A stretch of DNA of 64,000 nucleotides from CBDBFH01 sp965204775 (lineage in GTDB: Bacteria > Pseudomonadota > Alphaproteobacteria > JAPOUT01 > G958296285): the NCBI GenBank assembly GCA_965204775.1, contig CBDBFH010000024.1, positions 1 to 64,000 on the forward strand. The letters are read 5' to 3'. Below are positions 33,277-41,978 of the stretch, piece after piece (position 1 is the stretch's first letter; every line of letters begins with the position of its first letter). Made by a program: the position numbers and the translations under genes. The notes beneath the pieces were generated by a model. The model saw nothing but the letters and a program-made list of their open reading frames with translations. It was not told the DNA's origin and searched no databases.

Positions 33277-33932
33277 ATGCCCAAACCCCTCCACTTCATC
33301 GAACCGCCCCGGCCCCGGCGCATAGCCGCCGCGCTGGGCGGATCGCTCCTGTTCCATCTGAGCCTGGCAGGGCTGCCCTTTCTGATCGCCGCCCTCTCGC
33401 CCGCGCCGGAACCCTCGCTCCTCTCGGCTCCCGCCCCGAAGGCGATCTTCCTCTCCCTCGCCTACGAAGCCCCGCCCCCCCCGCCCCCGGCCCCCGAAGA
33501 ACAACCCCAACTTGAGCCGAAACCCCCCGCCCCCCCGAACCTGACGCCTTGGCGCCGCCGCTCCCCGCCGCGCCGCCGCGCCCCGCGCCGCCCGCCCCGC
33601 CGCGCCTCAGCGCCGCGCCCTCGACCGCCGCCGCGCCCGTCTCAGCCCCCGCCACCTACCTCTCCCGCCTCAAGGCCTGGATCGCCCGCCACCAAAACTA
33701 TCCCGCCCAGGCCCGCTGGCGCAGACTGCAGGGGACTGCGCTCGTCCACTTCTCGCTTGATCGCAATGGCCGCCTCGTCGAGATCCGAATCGAAAAATCC
33801 TCCGGACACGCCTCCCTCGACCGCGAGGCCCTCGACCTCCTGCGCCGCGCCCAGCCCATGCCCCGGCCCCCCATCTCCCAAAACGACGACCCCCTCGATA
33901 TCACCTTGCCGATCGTCTTCCGCCTGCTCTAG
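33277..33932 (+). CDS. tonB: TonB-like energy transducer, apparent frameshift
   Basis: Couples the inner-membrane proton gradient to outer-membrane transporters. ATG 33277 opens an N-terminal anchor with the TonB-type histidine helix (GSLLFHLSLAGLPFLIAAL), then a proline-rich spacer. The frame breaks in C runs near 33520-33545. After a one-base shift the spacer continues and ends in a clear TonB C-terminal domain (YLSRLKAWIARHQNYPAQA, then GTALVHFSLDRNGRLVEIRI) stopping at 33932. ExbB and ExbD are not in the window. A real indel would inactivate the gene; an assembly error is as likely. Confidence 0.7.
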
Positions 33933-33966
33933 ACAGAAGCATGGCCACAATCCCGGACCTCCTCCG

Positions 33967-35439
33967 ATGAGCGAAAAACACAGCCTCAAACCCCGGACGC
34001 CGCGCGGAATGCCCGACAGCCGGGGCGCAGACGCCGGAGAACTCCTGCCCCTCGCCGCCCGAATCCTCGAGGTCTATCGCGCCTATGGCTTCGAGGCGCT
34101 GGAGACCGGCGCGCTCGAATATGCCGAGGCGCTGGGCGCCTTCCTCCCCGATCAGGAGCAGCCCAATGCCGGAATCTTCGCCTTCCCCGATGACGACGGC
34201 CGCCAACTCGCCTTGCGCTATGATCTGACCGCGCCGCTCGCCCGCTTCGCCGCGCAGAATTTCGACCGCCTGCCCAAACCCTTCCGCCGCTGCCAGTGGG
34301 GCTTCGTCTTTCGCAACGAGAAGCCGGGGCCGGGACGCTTCCGCCAGTTCCTCCAGATCGACGCCGACACCGTCGGCGCGCCGCCGGCCGCCGCCGACGC
34401 CGAAATGTGCATGGCGCTGGCCGAAGCCCTCGAAGCCGCCGGACTGCCCCGCGCCAGTTTTTGCGTCCGGGTCAACAATCGCAAACTGCTCGACGGCCTC
34501 TTCCAGACCCTCGGCCTCGACCCCGGCCTCCCGGCCTTCGCCCCAACCCGCCTCATCGCCCTGCGCGCCATGGACAAATATGACCGCCTCGGACCCCGGG
34601 GCGTCGCAGACCTGCTCGGCCCCGGACGGCGCGACCCGTCCGGCGACTTCACCCGGGGCGCAGGCCTGGAGACCGGCCAGATCAAGGCCATCCTTGAATT
34701 CCTCGCCATCAGGGAGCCTTCGCGCCCCGAATTTTGCAGACGCCTCGCCCCGCTCGCCGGAGACTCGGAGCGCGGCAGGCAGGCCATCGCCGAAATGCGC
34801 GAAATCGACGCAGTGCTCGCCTCGTGCAATTTCGATGAAACCCGCGTGCGCTTCGATCCCGCCATCGTGCGCGGCCTGGCCTATTACACCGGACCGGTCT
34901 TTGAAGCCGCCCCCCACGACGCCCCCGAACTCGCGCTGGGCGCGGGAGGGCGCTATGACGACCTCCTCTCGCGCTTCCGCGATCAGCCGGTCCCGGCGGT
35001 CGGAGTCTCCATCGGGGCCAGCCGCCTCCTGCCCCTCCTGCGCCGCGCAACCAAAGAGCCGCCCGGCCCCATCGTCGTCCTCGCCCTCGACGCCGAGGCC
35101 CGCCACCGCGCCCAGGCCATCGCCGCCGAATTGCGCGCCGCCGGCCTCGCCGCCGAAGCCTATGCCGGCTCCGGAACCATGCGCGCCCAACTCAAATATG
35201 CCGACAAACGCCGCGCCCCCCTCGCCGTCATCGAGGGCGGCGACGAGCGCCAGACCGGCGAGGTGACCCTCAAAGACCTCGTCCGGGGCGCAGAACAGGC
35301 CGCCGCCATCGCCGACAACGCCCAATGGCGAAGCGGCGCTCACGCCCAGACCCGAATCAAGCGCGCCGATCTGGTCACAGCCTGCCGCGCCGCGCTCAAA
35401 ACCGGCCGCGCCGCGACAAGCCGCCGCGAAGTCTCATGA
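33967..35439 (+). CDS. hisS: Histidine--tRNA ligase
   Basis: Charges tRNA-His, 490 residues, class II synthetase. Motif 2 is seen as FRRCQWGFVFRNEKPGPGRF, with the histidine-binding stretch ALRYDLTAPLARF before it. The family's second histidine motif is VRGLAYYTGPVFEA, followed by GAGGRYDDLLSRF and motif 3 VGVSIGASRLLPLL; an anticodon-binding domain follows (ALKYADKRRAPLAVIEG). The ATG start at 33967 follows tonB by 34 bases. Its stop overlaps hisZ as ATGA. hisS-hisZ-hisG operons are common in alphaproteobacteria. Confidence 0.93.
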   Translation: MSEKHSLKPRTPRGMPDSRGADAGELLPLAARILEVYRAYGFEALETGALEYAEALGAFLPDQEQPNAGIFAFPDDDGRQLALRYDLTAPLARFAAQNFDRLPKPFRRCQWGFVFRNEKPGPGRFRQFLQIDADTVGAPPAAADAEMCMALAEALEAAGLPRASFCVRVNNRKLLDGLFQTLGLDPGLPAFAPTRLIALRAMDKYDRLGPRGVADLLGPGRRDPSGDFTRGAGLETGQIKAILEFLAIREPSRPEFCRRLAPLAGDSERGRQAIAEMREIDAVLASCNFDETRVRFDPAIVRGLAYYTGPVFEAAPHDAPELALGAGGRYDDLLSRFRDQPVPAVGVSIGASRLLPLLRRATKEPPGPIVVLALDAEARHRAQAIAAELRAAGLAAEAYAGSGTMRAQLKYADKRRAPLAVIEGGDERQTGEVTLKDLVRGAEQAAAIADNAQWRSGAHAQTRIKRADLVTACRAALKTGRAATSRREVS

Positions 35440-36572
35440 ACCGGCCCGCAAATACGCCGCCGCTGGCCGAAATCGCCCGGCTGTTCCGCAACGCCGGGTA
35501 TGCCGAGGAAACGTGCGATGTTCTCCAACAGGCTGAAATGTTCCTCGACAGAGCCCAGCGCGACGTGCGCAGCCATTTCTTCATGGTCAGCGACCGCGAG
35601 GGGCGCGACTTCTTTATGCGCCCCGATTTCACCCTTCCTTTGCTCCTTCATCAGGAAGATCATAAAGACATGACGGATCCGGAAATGCGTGTTTTTTACC
35701 GGGGCCCCGTCTTCCGCAACCGGCAGGGGCGGTGCGAGGCCCGCCAGCAGATTGGAGTCGAGTTCTTCCGCGCCGATGACTGGGCGCAGGCCGATGCGGA
35801 AGTGATCAGACTGATGCGCGATGCGCTCGCCATTGCCGGGCTGAAAACTCCGTCTCTGCGGATCGGCGACCCCGGCCTGTTCGACGCTTTCGTCCAGGCC
35901 CTGCCTTTCGACGAACGCTGGCGGCACCGGTTGCGCCGCCTGTTTCGCCGCCGCCCGGTGGCGCAGGACGGGCGTGTGGCGCAGGGCGGCGGCCTTGATC
36001 TGGTCCTCAAGCGCTCCGACGAGATGGGCGCGGCCCGGCCTGCACGCGACCTGTCCGGCATCCCCGCCCTCGAAGCCTTTTTGCGCCAGCAGAGCCTGAC
36101 CCACACCGGCGCGCGAACGCCGGAGGAAATCCTGGCGCGCTGGCGCGAAAAAACCGGACTCCCCGCCATCTCGGCCAGCGCCTCGGCCCTGCTCGAAAAA
36201 TTCCTCAATATCGAAGGCCCCGCCCCCGACGCCCTGGACCGGGTGCGCCGGCTGGCGGAGGAAGTCCAGGCCGACGGCGGCGATGCCGACAAACTCAACG
36301 AGGAAATCGCCGCCATGGGCGCGCGCCTCAATCAGCTGACGGAGGAGAAATTCAATCCCGGCGCAATCACCTTCTCGGCCCGCTTTCTGGGGGCCGGACT
36401 CGCCTATTACACCGGCTTTGTCTTCGCCTTCGATCCGCCCGACCGGCCCGGCTTCGGCCTCGCCGGGGGCGGGCGTTATCGCCACGAATTTACTCCCATT
36501 TCCGGTGTCGGTGCGGCCCTCTATCTCAGCGATCTGGAAGATTATATGAGCGGAAAAAATGCCCGCACCTGA
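35436..36572 (+). CDS. hisZ: ATP phosphoribosyltransferase regulatory subunit
   Basis: HisS-like protein without tRNA-charging activity that activates the short form of HisG, the first enzyme of histidine synthesis. The 378-residue product has HisS-core relics (MRPDFTLPLLLHQED, YRGPVFRNRQGRCEARQQIG, LGAGLAYYTGFVFAFD, AGGGRYRHEFTPISGVGAAL) but lacks the anticodon-binding domain. It is coupled to hisS (ATGA overlap) and overlaps hisG by 14 bases, matching its role as HisG partner. Confidence 0.92.
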   Translation: MNRPANTPPLAEIARLFRNAGYAEETCDVLQQAEMFLDRAQRDVRSHFFMVSDREGRDFFMRPDFTLPLLLHQEDHKDMTDPEMRVFYRGPVFRNRQGRCEARQQIGVEFFRADDWAQADAEVIRLMRDALAIAGLKTPSLRIGDPGLFDAFVQALPFDERWRHRLRRLFRRRPVAQDGRVAQGGGLDLVLKRSDEMGAARPARDLSGIPALEAFLRQQSLTHTGARTPEEILARWREKTGLPAISASASALLEKFLNIEGPAPDALDRVRRLAEEVQADGGDADKLNEEIAAMGARLNQLTEEKFNPGAITFSARFLGAGLAYYTGFVFAFDPPDRPGFGLAGGGRYRHEFTPISGVGAALYLSDLEDYMSGKNART

Positions 36573-37347
36573 ACAGACGCACCCAATCTTCGCCTTCCCC
36601 TCCAAAGGCCGCCTGCGCGAACAAGCCTTGGCCTTCTTCAGGACACACGGGCTGGAAATGGTCGAGGACAATGGCCGGGGCTTGCGCGCCCGCCTGCCCG
36701 GCCTCGACCTTGATGTCCTCATGCTCCCGGCGGCCGAAATTGTCGTGCAATTGCGCCGCGGCTCCGTCCAGCTGGGCCTGACCGGCGACGATCTGATCCG
36801 CGAGCGGATGGCCGATTGGGAAAACGTGGTCGAGCGGTTGCGGCCTCTGCCCTTCGGACAGGCCCGGATCGTGATCGCGGTTCCCAACAGCTGGATCGAC
36901 GTCGAGACCCTTGATGATTTCGACGACGCCGCCCTCCATTTCCAGCGGCGGCACGGGCGGCGCTTGCGGATCGCCACCAAATATCCGCGCCTCACCCGCG
37001 AATTCTTCTCCCGCCACGGCCTGATCGACTACCGCCTGGTCGAAAGCCTCGGCTCAACCGAAGCCGCCCCGGCCAATCAGGCCGCCGAGGCCATTGTCGA
37101 TATCGTCTCGACCGGCAAGACCCTGCGTGACAACAATCTCAAGCCGCTTCAGGACGAGACGGGCCTTGATCTCGCCATTCTCGAAAGCCGCGCCGCCCTA
37201 TATCTGCCCCGCCCGTGGCAGCTCACCAGGGGGGGGGGGTATAACACCCGCCTCTTGCCGGAAAGGGCGGTGATCGGCGACCGCCTGCTCGAGCCGGCCC
37301 GGGACGAGGCAGGCAAACTCGCCGCCCTCCTCGGCCTCAGGCAATAA
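36559..37347 (+). CDS. hisG: ATP phosphoribosyltransferase catalytic subunit (short form)
   Basis: First step of histidine synthesis: ATP plus PRPP to phosphoribosyl-ATP. At 262 residues it is near the short form that needs HisZ, which is encoded immediately upstream. Recognisable parts are FAFPSKGRLREQALAFF at the start, GLTGDDLIRE, RIATKYPRLTREFF, and the PRPP loop EAIVDIVSTGKTLRDN. A run of 11 G residues lies near the 3' end; slippage there would change the last 35 or so residues. A strong terminator follows the stop. Confidence 0.92.
   Translation: MPAPEQTHPIFAFPSKGRLREQALAFFRTHGLEMVEDNGRGLRARLPGLDLDVLMLPAAEIVVQLRRGSVQLGLTGDDLIRERMADWENVVERLRPLPFGQARIVIAVPNSWIDVETLDDFDDAALHFQRRHGRRLRIATKYPRLTREFFSRHGLIDYRLVESLGSTEAAPANQAAEAIVDIVSTGKTLRDNNLKPLQDETGLDLAILESRAALYLPRPWQLTRGGGYNTRLLPERAVIGDRLLEPARDEAGKLAALLGLRQ
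37229..37239. repeat. Run of 11 G residues within hisG
   Basis: An uninterrupted G11 tract near codon 225 of hisG is unusually long for this genome region. Single-base slippage would shift the reading frame for the last 35 or so residues. It is both a potential phase-variable site and a site prone to sequencing error. Confidence 0.9.
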
Positions 37348-37350
37348 AAA

Positions 37351-37379
37351 AGACCGCCCCCTTAGGGGGCGGTCTGTTT
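37351..37379 (+). terminator. Rho-independent terminator after hisG
   Basis: AGACCGCCCCC and GGGGGCGGTCT make an 11-bp stem, 3-base loop, then a T-rich tail. An A-run on the 5' side means it can also act on the minus strand, ending groEL transcription. Confidence 0.85.
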
Positions 37380-37420
37380 GTTCGAAAAAACCGCTTCGGC
37401 TGCCTTTGCCTTGGGGGGCC

Positions 37421-39067
37421 TTACATCATCCCGCCCATATCCGGCATCCCGCCGCCGGGCATCCCGCCCGCGCCCGGCGCAGGCTTCGGCTCCGGCTTGT
37501 CGGTCACCGTCGCCTCGGTCGTGATGATCAGCGAGCCAATCGAGGCCGCATCCTGCAAGGCAGTGCGCACCACCTTGGTCGGATCGACAATCCCCTGCGC
37601 AATCAGGTCGCCATATTTCTCCTCCTGCGCGTTGAAGCCGAAGGCCGCCTTGTCGGTCTCGACAACCTTGTTGACCACAATCGAACCCTCAACCCCGGAA
37701 TTGGCCGCAATCTGGCGAATCGGCTCCTCCAGCGCGCGGCGGACAATCGCAATCCCCGACGCCATGTCCGGATTGCCTCCCTTCAGCGAGGCAATCGCCT
37801 TGCGGGCCATCAAAAGCGCCTGACCCCCGCCGGGAACAATCCCCTCCTCAACCGCCGCCCGGGTCGCATTCAGGGCGTCGTCCACCCGGTCCTTGCGCTC
37901 CTTGACCTCAACCTCGGTCGCGCCGCCAACCCGGATCACCGCAACCCCGCCCGACAATTTCGCCAGACGCTCCTGCAACTTCTCCCGGTCATAGTCGGAG
38001 GTGGTCTCCTCAATCTGCTGGCGAATCTGCCCGATCCGCGCCTCAATGTCCTTCTTGCGCCCCGCCCCGTCGACAATCGTCGTGTCGTCCTTGGTCACCC
38101 GAATCCGCTTGGCGCGCCCCAGCATGTTCAAGGTCACATTCTCCAGCTTGATCCCCAAATCCTCCGAAACCAGCTGGCCCCCCGTCAACACCGCAATGTC
38201 CTCCAGCATCGCCTTGCGCCGGTCGCCAAAACCCGGCGCCTTGACCGCCGCAATCTTCAGGCCACCGCGCAGCTTGTTGACCACCAAAGTCGCCAGCGCC
38301 TCGCCCTCAATGTCCTCGGCCACAATCACAAGCGGCTTGCTCGCCTGAACCACCGACTCCAGAACCGGAAGCATCGGCTGCAAATTCGACAACTTCTTCT
38401 CATGCAACAAAATCAGCGGCTCATCCAGCTCGCAGACCATCTTCTCGGCGTTGGTGATGAAATAGGGCGACAGATAGCCCCGGTCGAACTGCATCCCCTC
38501 GACAACCTCCAGCTCGCTCTCCAGACTCTTCGCCTCCTCGACCGTGATCACACCCTCATTGCCAACCTTGTCCATCGCATCGGCGATCATCCCGCCAACC
38601 TCGCTCTCGCCATTGGCCGAAATCGTCCCGACCTGCGCAATCTCCTGGCTGGACTTGACCTTCTTCGAGCGCCGCCCCAACTCCTCCACCACATGGCGGA
38701 CCGCCAGATCAATCCCACGCTTGACATCCATCGGATTCATCCCCGCCGCAACCGCCTTGATCCCTTCGCTGACAATCGAATAAGCCAGCAGAGTCGCCGT
38801 GGTGGTGCCGTCCCCGGCCTCGTCATTCGTCCGGGTCGCCACCTCGCGCAGCATCTGCGCCCCCATATTCTCAAACTTGTTCTCCAGCTCGATCTCCTTG
38901 GCGACCGTCACCCCGTCCTTGGTCACACGGGGCGCGCCAAAGGACTTGTCCAAAATCACATTGCGCCCCTTCGGGCCCAGCGTGACACGGACCGCCCGCG
39001 TCAAAGTGTCCATCCCCCGCAAAACCCCCTCGCGGGACTCGGCGCTGAATTGCAGCTGTTTGGCCAT
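37421..39067 (-). CDS. groEL: Chaperonin GroEL
   Basis: 60-kDa folding chaperone, 548 residues. The N-terminal LTRAVRVTLGPKGRNVIL, the ATP site DGTTTATLLAYSI and the C-terminal part GGGQALLMARKAIASL are intact, and the protein ends with the classic Gly-Met tail (GGMPGGGMPDMGGMM). It forms the usual groES-groEL operon, 23 bases after groES. No CIRCE repressor element was seen upstream, so control is probably by sigma factors. Confidence 0.97.
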   Translation of the reverse strand: MAKQLQFSAESREGVLRGMDTLTRAVRVTLGPKGRNVILDKSFGAPRVTKDGVTVAKEIELENKFENMGAQMLREVATRTNDEAGDGTTTATLLAYSIVSEGIKAVAAGMNPMDVKRGIDLAVRHVVEELGRRSKKVKSSQEIAQVGTISANGESEVGGMIADAMDKVGNEGVITVEEAKSLESELEVVEGMQFDRGYLSPYFITNAEKMVCELDEPLILLHEKKLSNLQPMLPVLESVVQASKPLVIVAEDIEGEALATLVVNKLRGGLKIAAVKAPGFGDRRKAMLEDIAVLTGGQLVSEDLGIKLENVTLNMLGRAKRIRVTKDDTTIVDGAGRKKDIEARIGQIRQQIEETTSDYDREKLQERLAKLSGGVAVIRVGGATEVEVKERKDRVDDALNATRAAVEEGIVPGGGQALLMARKAIASLKGGNPDMASGIAIVRRALEEPIRQIAANSGVEGSIVVNKVVETDKAAFGFNAQEEKYGDLIAQGIVDPTKVVRTALQDAASIGSLIITTEATVTDKPEPKPAPGAGGMPGGGMPDMGGMM

Positions 39068-39090
39068 TTCTCCTGCTCCTTGCCTGAAAT

Positions 39091-39405
39091 TTACGAGCGC
39101 TTGCGCGACTTCGCGCCGCCCTCAATCACGCCCATGACGTCGCTCTCCTTCATGATCAGGAGCTCCTCGCCATCCACCGTAACCTCGGTGCCCGACCACT
39201 TGCCGAACAAAATCCGGTCGCCGGGCTTGACATCCAGCGGCTGAAGCTTGCCGTCCTCGCTCCGCCCCCCCGGCCCGGCGGCGATAATCTCGCCTTCCGA
39301 GGGCTTCTCCTTGGCCGTGTCGGGAATGATAATCCCCCCGGCTGACTTCTCCTCCTCGTCCACCCGGCGGACGAGAACCCGGTCATGCAATGGTCGAAAG
39401 CGCAT
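39091..39405 (-). CDS. groES: Co-chaperonin GroES
   Basis: Lid of the GroEL cage, 104 residues. The start MRFRPLHDRVLVRRVDEEEK and the mobile loop region SAGGIIIPDTAKEKPSEG are typical, followed by the core VKPGDRILFGKWSGTEVTVD. A basic tail KSRKRS extends a little beyond usual GroES. It leads the operon; a promoter is proposed 115 bp upstream. Confidence 0.96.
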   Translation of the reverse strand: MRFRPLHDRVLVRRVDEEEKSAGGIIIPDTAKEKPSEGEIIAAGPGGRSEDGKLQPLDVKPGDRILFGKWSGTEVTVDGEELLIMKESDVMGVIEGGAKSRKRS

Positions 39406-39519
39406 CTGGCTGCTCTCTCCTCCCCTGACATCCTGTTCGCGACCGGCCCGCCACGCCGCTCACCGGCGCGATCAACTCTGCGCCTACGGCCTGTGGCCCG
39501 CGGCCCGTCTTCCGCGCCT

Positions 39520-39548
39520 TAAATAGGGCCGCGCTTTTGGCCTGTCAA
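39520..39548 (-). promoter_or_regulatory. Promoter of groES-groEL
   Basis: On the minus strand TTGACA (39548-39543) is followed after 17 bases by TATTTA (39525-39520). An overlapping heat-shock reading is possible too: CTTGACA, 14 bases, then CCCTATTT, close to the RpoH consensus. The groES ATG is 115 bp downstream. Confidence 0.6.
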
Positions 39549-39584
39549 GGGGTTCCGCAAAAAAGACGCCGCCCGGACCCCCGC

Positions 39585-40334
39585 CTAGAAGCGCAGAATC
39601 AAACTCGCCCGCAACTCCTGAAAATCATCCGGCAGAAACCGCGCCCGCCGCCCGCTCGTGATCGTATCCAGCTCCACATAGCGGTAGTTCACATCCAGCG
39701 CGACAAACGTGTTGAACTCAATCCGCGCGCCCCCCATCAGCACAATGCCATAGGCCAGAATCCGGTCCCCCAAAGCATCGAAAAACCCCGCAAGCGTCTC
39801 GGACCCCAGACGCTCGGCAATAACAGCAGGGTCAATACCCGGCCCGTCGCCAAAGACGCTCGCCGGAAAATCCAGGTCCACCGCCACCAGATGACCCCCA
39901 ATCCCCGCATAGGGCGTAAGCCGCCCGCTCACCAAAGGCGGCAAGTCGTAAAAAATGTTCAGGCCCCCGCCATAAACCGTCGTATCGCCCCCGAAAGACC
40001 GGTTTTCCCTCCCGCCGTTCGCCGTCACCTCCCGGCGGGCCGTCGCCTCGCCGCTGTGGTAATAGCCCTCCAGCTCATAGCGCAGGCGAAAAACCCGCGC
40101 CGCCGGCGAAACCCCCAAAACCACCCCAACCTGCTCGCCCCGCTCATAGTCCACAACCAGCGGAGCCTCGCCCGCCTCCGCCGGGATCCGCTGCTCCGCC
40201 CAGTCAAGCAAACCGCCCCCAATCCCAATATACGACCCGCGCGAATCCAGCGCGCTCAAGCCCTCACGGCCCCAAGCCGGGTCCAGCCCGAACCACCCAA
40301 CCCCCGCCGCCAGACACAGCGCCGTCCAGCCCAT
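39585..40334 (-). CDS. Outer-membrane beta-barrel protein
   Basis: About 249 residues. A signal peptide (WTALCLAAGVGWFGLDPAWG) is followed by amphipathic strands and a terminal phenylalanine (LRASLILRF), the BamA-recognition ending of barrels. Strand-like segments include GSYIGIGGGLLDWA, VFRLRYELEGYYHSG, DTTVYGGGLNIFYDLP and LTPYAGIGGHLVAV. It resembles OmpW/opacity-like small barrels and shares style with the three barrels at 55-57.7 kb. ATG 40334 or a GTG four codons upstream could be the start. Function unknown. Confidence 0.7.
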   Translation of the reverse strand: MGWTALCLAAGVGWFGLDPAWGREGLSALDSRGSYIGIGGGLLDWAEQRIPAEAGEAPLVVDYERGEQVGVVLGVSPAARVFRLRYELEGYYHSGEATARREVTANGGRENRSFGGDTTVYGGGLNIFYDLPPLVSGRLTPYAGIGGHLVAVDLDFPASVFGDGPGIDPAVIAERLGSETLAGFFDALGDRILAYGIVLMGGARIEFNTFVALDVNYRYVELDTITSGRRARFLPDDFQELRASLILRF

Positions 40335-40424
40335 TCTCCCGCTCACCCTGCTCACCTCAGATCCCCCGCTTCTCCCGGCCACCCACCCGTCAGCCGGGCA
40401 AGATAAAATGAAATAACCCCATGA

Positions 40425-40453
40425 TTGATAGCAGAGAGAAACAGGAATAGAAA
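40425..40453 (+). promoter_or_regulatory. Candidate promoter of an orphan plus-strand transcript
   Basis: TTGATA (40425-40430), 17 bases, TAGAAA (40448-40453) in a very AT-rich stretch. It would start a transcript of roughly 200 nt ending at the terminator at 40618-40659. On the minus strand the same AT-rich block probably holds the barrel gene's promoter, but no clear match was found. Confidence 0.4.
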
Positions 40454-40617
40454 AGATAAAAAATATTTTATCAGAAAATTTGTTTCTTGGAGGATAATTT
40501 CTATTGAAAAGAGCAATCAGTGATTTTACGCTCAGCCTTGATACCCGCCGGGCCAATGATCTGCCCCTGTTCCTTTCTCTCTCCCCCCTCCCCTGGGACA
40601 GATCGGCTAGGCTGGTG

Positions 40618-40659
40618 GAGGCTCTCTGCCAATCCCCCCGGCAGGGAGCCTCTTTTTTT
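40618..40659 (+). terminator. Strong rho-independent terminator without an obvious gene
   Basis: GAGGCTCTCTGCC pairs with GGCAGGGAGCCTC (13 positions) followed by T7. It points along the plus strand although the nearest upstream gene is on the minus strand, so it must end an unannotated transcript, perhaps a small RNA starting near 40460. The rest of 40335-40790 shows no convincing gene. Confidence 0.8.
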
Positions 40660-40790
40660 CCCCGGCGGCCCGCCCCGGCGCGCAAGGCTGGATTTTCCCG
40701 GCGGCCTGCGCTAGGTTGCCCCATCGCACAAGGCTCATAAAGCTTGCAGGTCAGGCAGAGTCTGGCGGAAGGGAGAGGAGGAGAAGGCTC

Positions 40791-41978
40791 ATGGCACGCG
40801 AAGCCGTTATTGTTTCAACCGCCCGCACGGGTCTCGCCAAATCGGGGCGGGGAAGCTTCAACCAGACCCACGGAGCGGTCATGGCCGGTCATGCGGTCCA
40901 GCACGCGGTGAAAAGGGCCGGAATCGAACCCGCCGCGGTCGAAGACGTCTATATGGGCTGCGGAACCCCGGAAGGCGCCACCGGCCATAATATCGCCCGC
41001 CAGGCGGCCATCTGGGCCGGATGCCCGCCCTCAACCGGCGGCGTGACCATCAACCGCTTCTGCTCCTCGGGGTTGCAGGCCATCGCCATGGGCGCCCATG
41101 CCGTCATCAATGAAAATGTTCCGGCGGTCGCGGCCGGCGGCGTTGAATCGATCTCCCTGGTCCAGATGAAGGGCATCAATGCCAACGACATCACCGAAGA
41201 GCGCCTGATGAAGGAAAAACCCGAATTGTGGATGCCGATGATCGACACCGCCGATGTCGTCGCCGAGCGCTACAAGATCAGCCGCGAGGATCAGGACGCC
41301 TACGCCCTCCAAAGCCAGATGCGCACCGCCGCCGCCCAGCAGGCCGGAAAATTCGACGATGAAATCGTCCCGATCAAGGTCACGATGAAAAAGGTCGACA
41401 AGCAGACCAAGGCCGAGTCCACCGCCGTGGTGACCGTCGACCGCGATGAGTGCAACCGCCCCGGCACCACCCTGGAGGGCCTCAGCGGGCTGGAGCCGGT
41501 GCGCGGCGCCGGAAAATTCATCACCGCCGGCAATGCCAGCCAGCTGTCCGACGGCGCCGGCGCCTGCGTCATCATGGAGGCCAAAGAGGCCGCCAGGTGC
41601 AAGATCGAGCCGTTGGGGGTTTTTCGCGGCTTCGCGACCTACGGCTGCGAGCCCGATGAAATGGGAATCGGGCCGGTCTTCGCCGTCCCCCGCCTGCTCG
41701 AGCGCCAGGGCCTCAAAGTCTCCGACATCGACCTGTGGGAGCTGAACGAGGCTTTCGCCAGCCAGTGCCTCTATTGCCGCGACAAACTCGGCATCGACAA
41801 CGATATCTACAACGTCAACGGCGGATCAATCGCCGTCGGCCATCCCTATGGCATGACCGGGGCGCGGCTCACCGGCCATATCCTGATTGAGGGACGCCGG
41901 CGCAAGGCAAAATATGGTGTGGTAACCATGTGCATCGGGGGAGGAATGGGGGCTGCGGGTTTGTTTGAGATTTGCTGA
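40791..41978 (+). CDS. Thiolase (acetyl-CoA acyltransferase)
   Basis: Degradative-type thiolase of 395 residues acting in fatty-acid beta-oxidation or acetoacetyl-CoA metabolism. The acyl-accepting Cys91 lies in INRFCSSGLQAIAMGA, the catalytic histidine in NVNGGSIAVGHPYGMTGAR, and the second cysteine in CIGGGMGAAGLFE. NEAFASQ is also present. ATG 40791 is preceded by GGAGAGGAGG. The next gene's start overlaps its stop, but that gene encodes an unrelated surface protease. Confidence 0.93.
   Translation: MAREAVIVSTARTGLAKSGRGSFNQTHGAVMAGHAVQHAVKRAGIEPAAVEDVYMGCGTPEGATGHNIARQAAIWAGCPPSTGGVTINRFCSSGLQAIAMGAHAVINENVPAVAAGGVESISLVQMKGINANDITEERLMKEKPELWMPMIDTADVVAERYKISREDQDAYALQSQMRTAAAQQAGKFDDEIVPIKVTMKKVDKQTKAESTAVVTVDRDECNRPGTTLEGLSGLEPVRGAGKFITAGNASQLSDGAGACVIMEAKEAARCKIEPLGVFRGFATYGCEPDEMGIGPVFAVPRLLERQGLKVSDIDLWELNEAFASQCLYCRDKLGIDNDIYNVNGGSIAVGHPYGMTGARLTGHILIEGRRRKAKYGVVTMCIGGGMGAAGLFEIC

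Noticed and set aside
39406..39584. CIRCE (HrcA) element before groES.
   Set aside because: No TTAGCACTC-N9-GAGTGCTAA-like inverted repeat could be found; a sigma-70 or RpoH-type promoter explains the region.
40504..40740. Small protein gene after GGAGGATAA in the barrel/thiolase gap.
   Set aside because: It needs a TTG start, has no family features and reads straight through a strong terminator hairpin.
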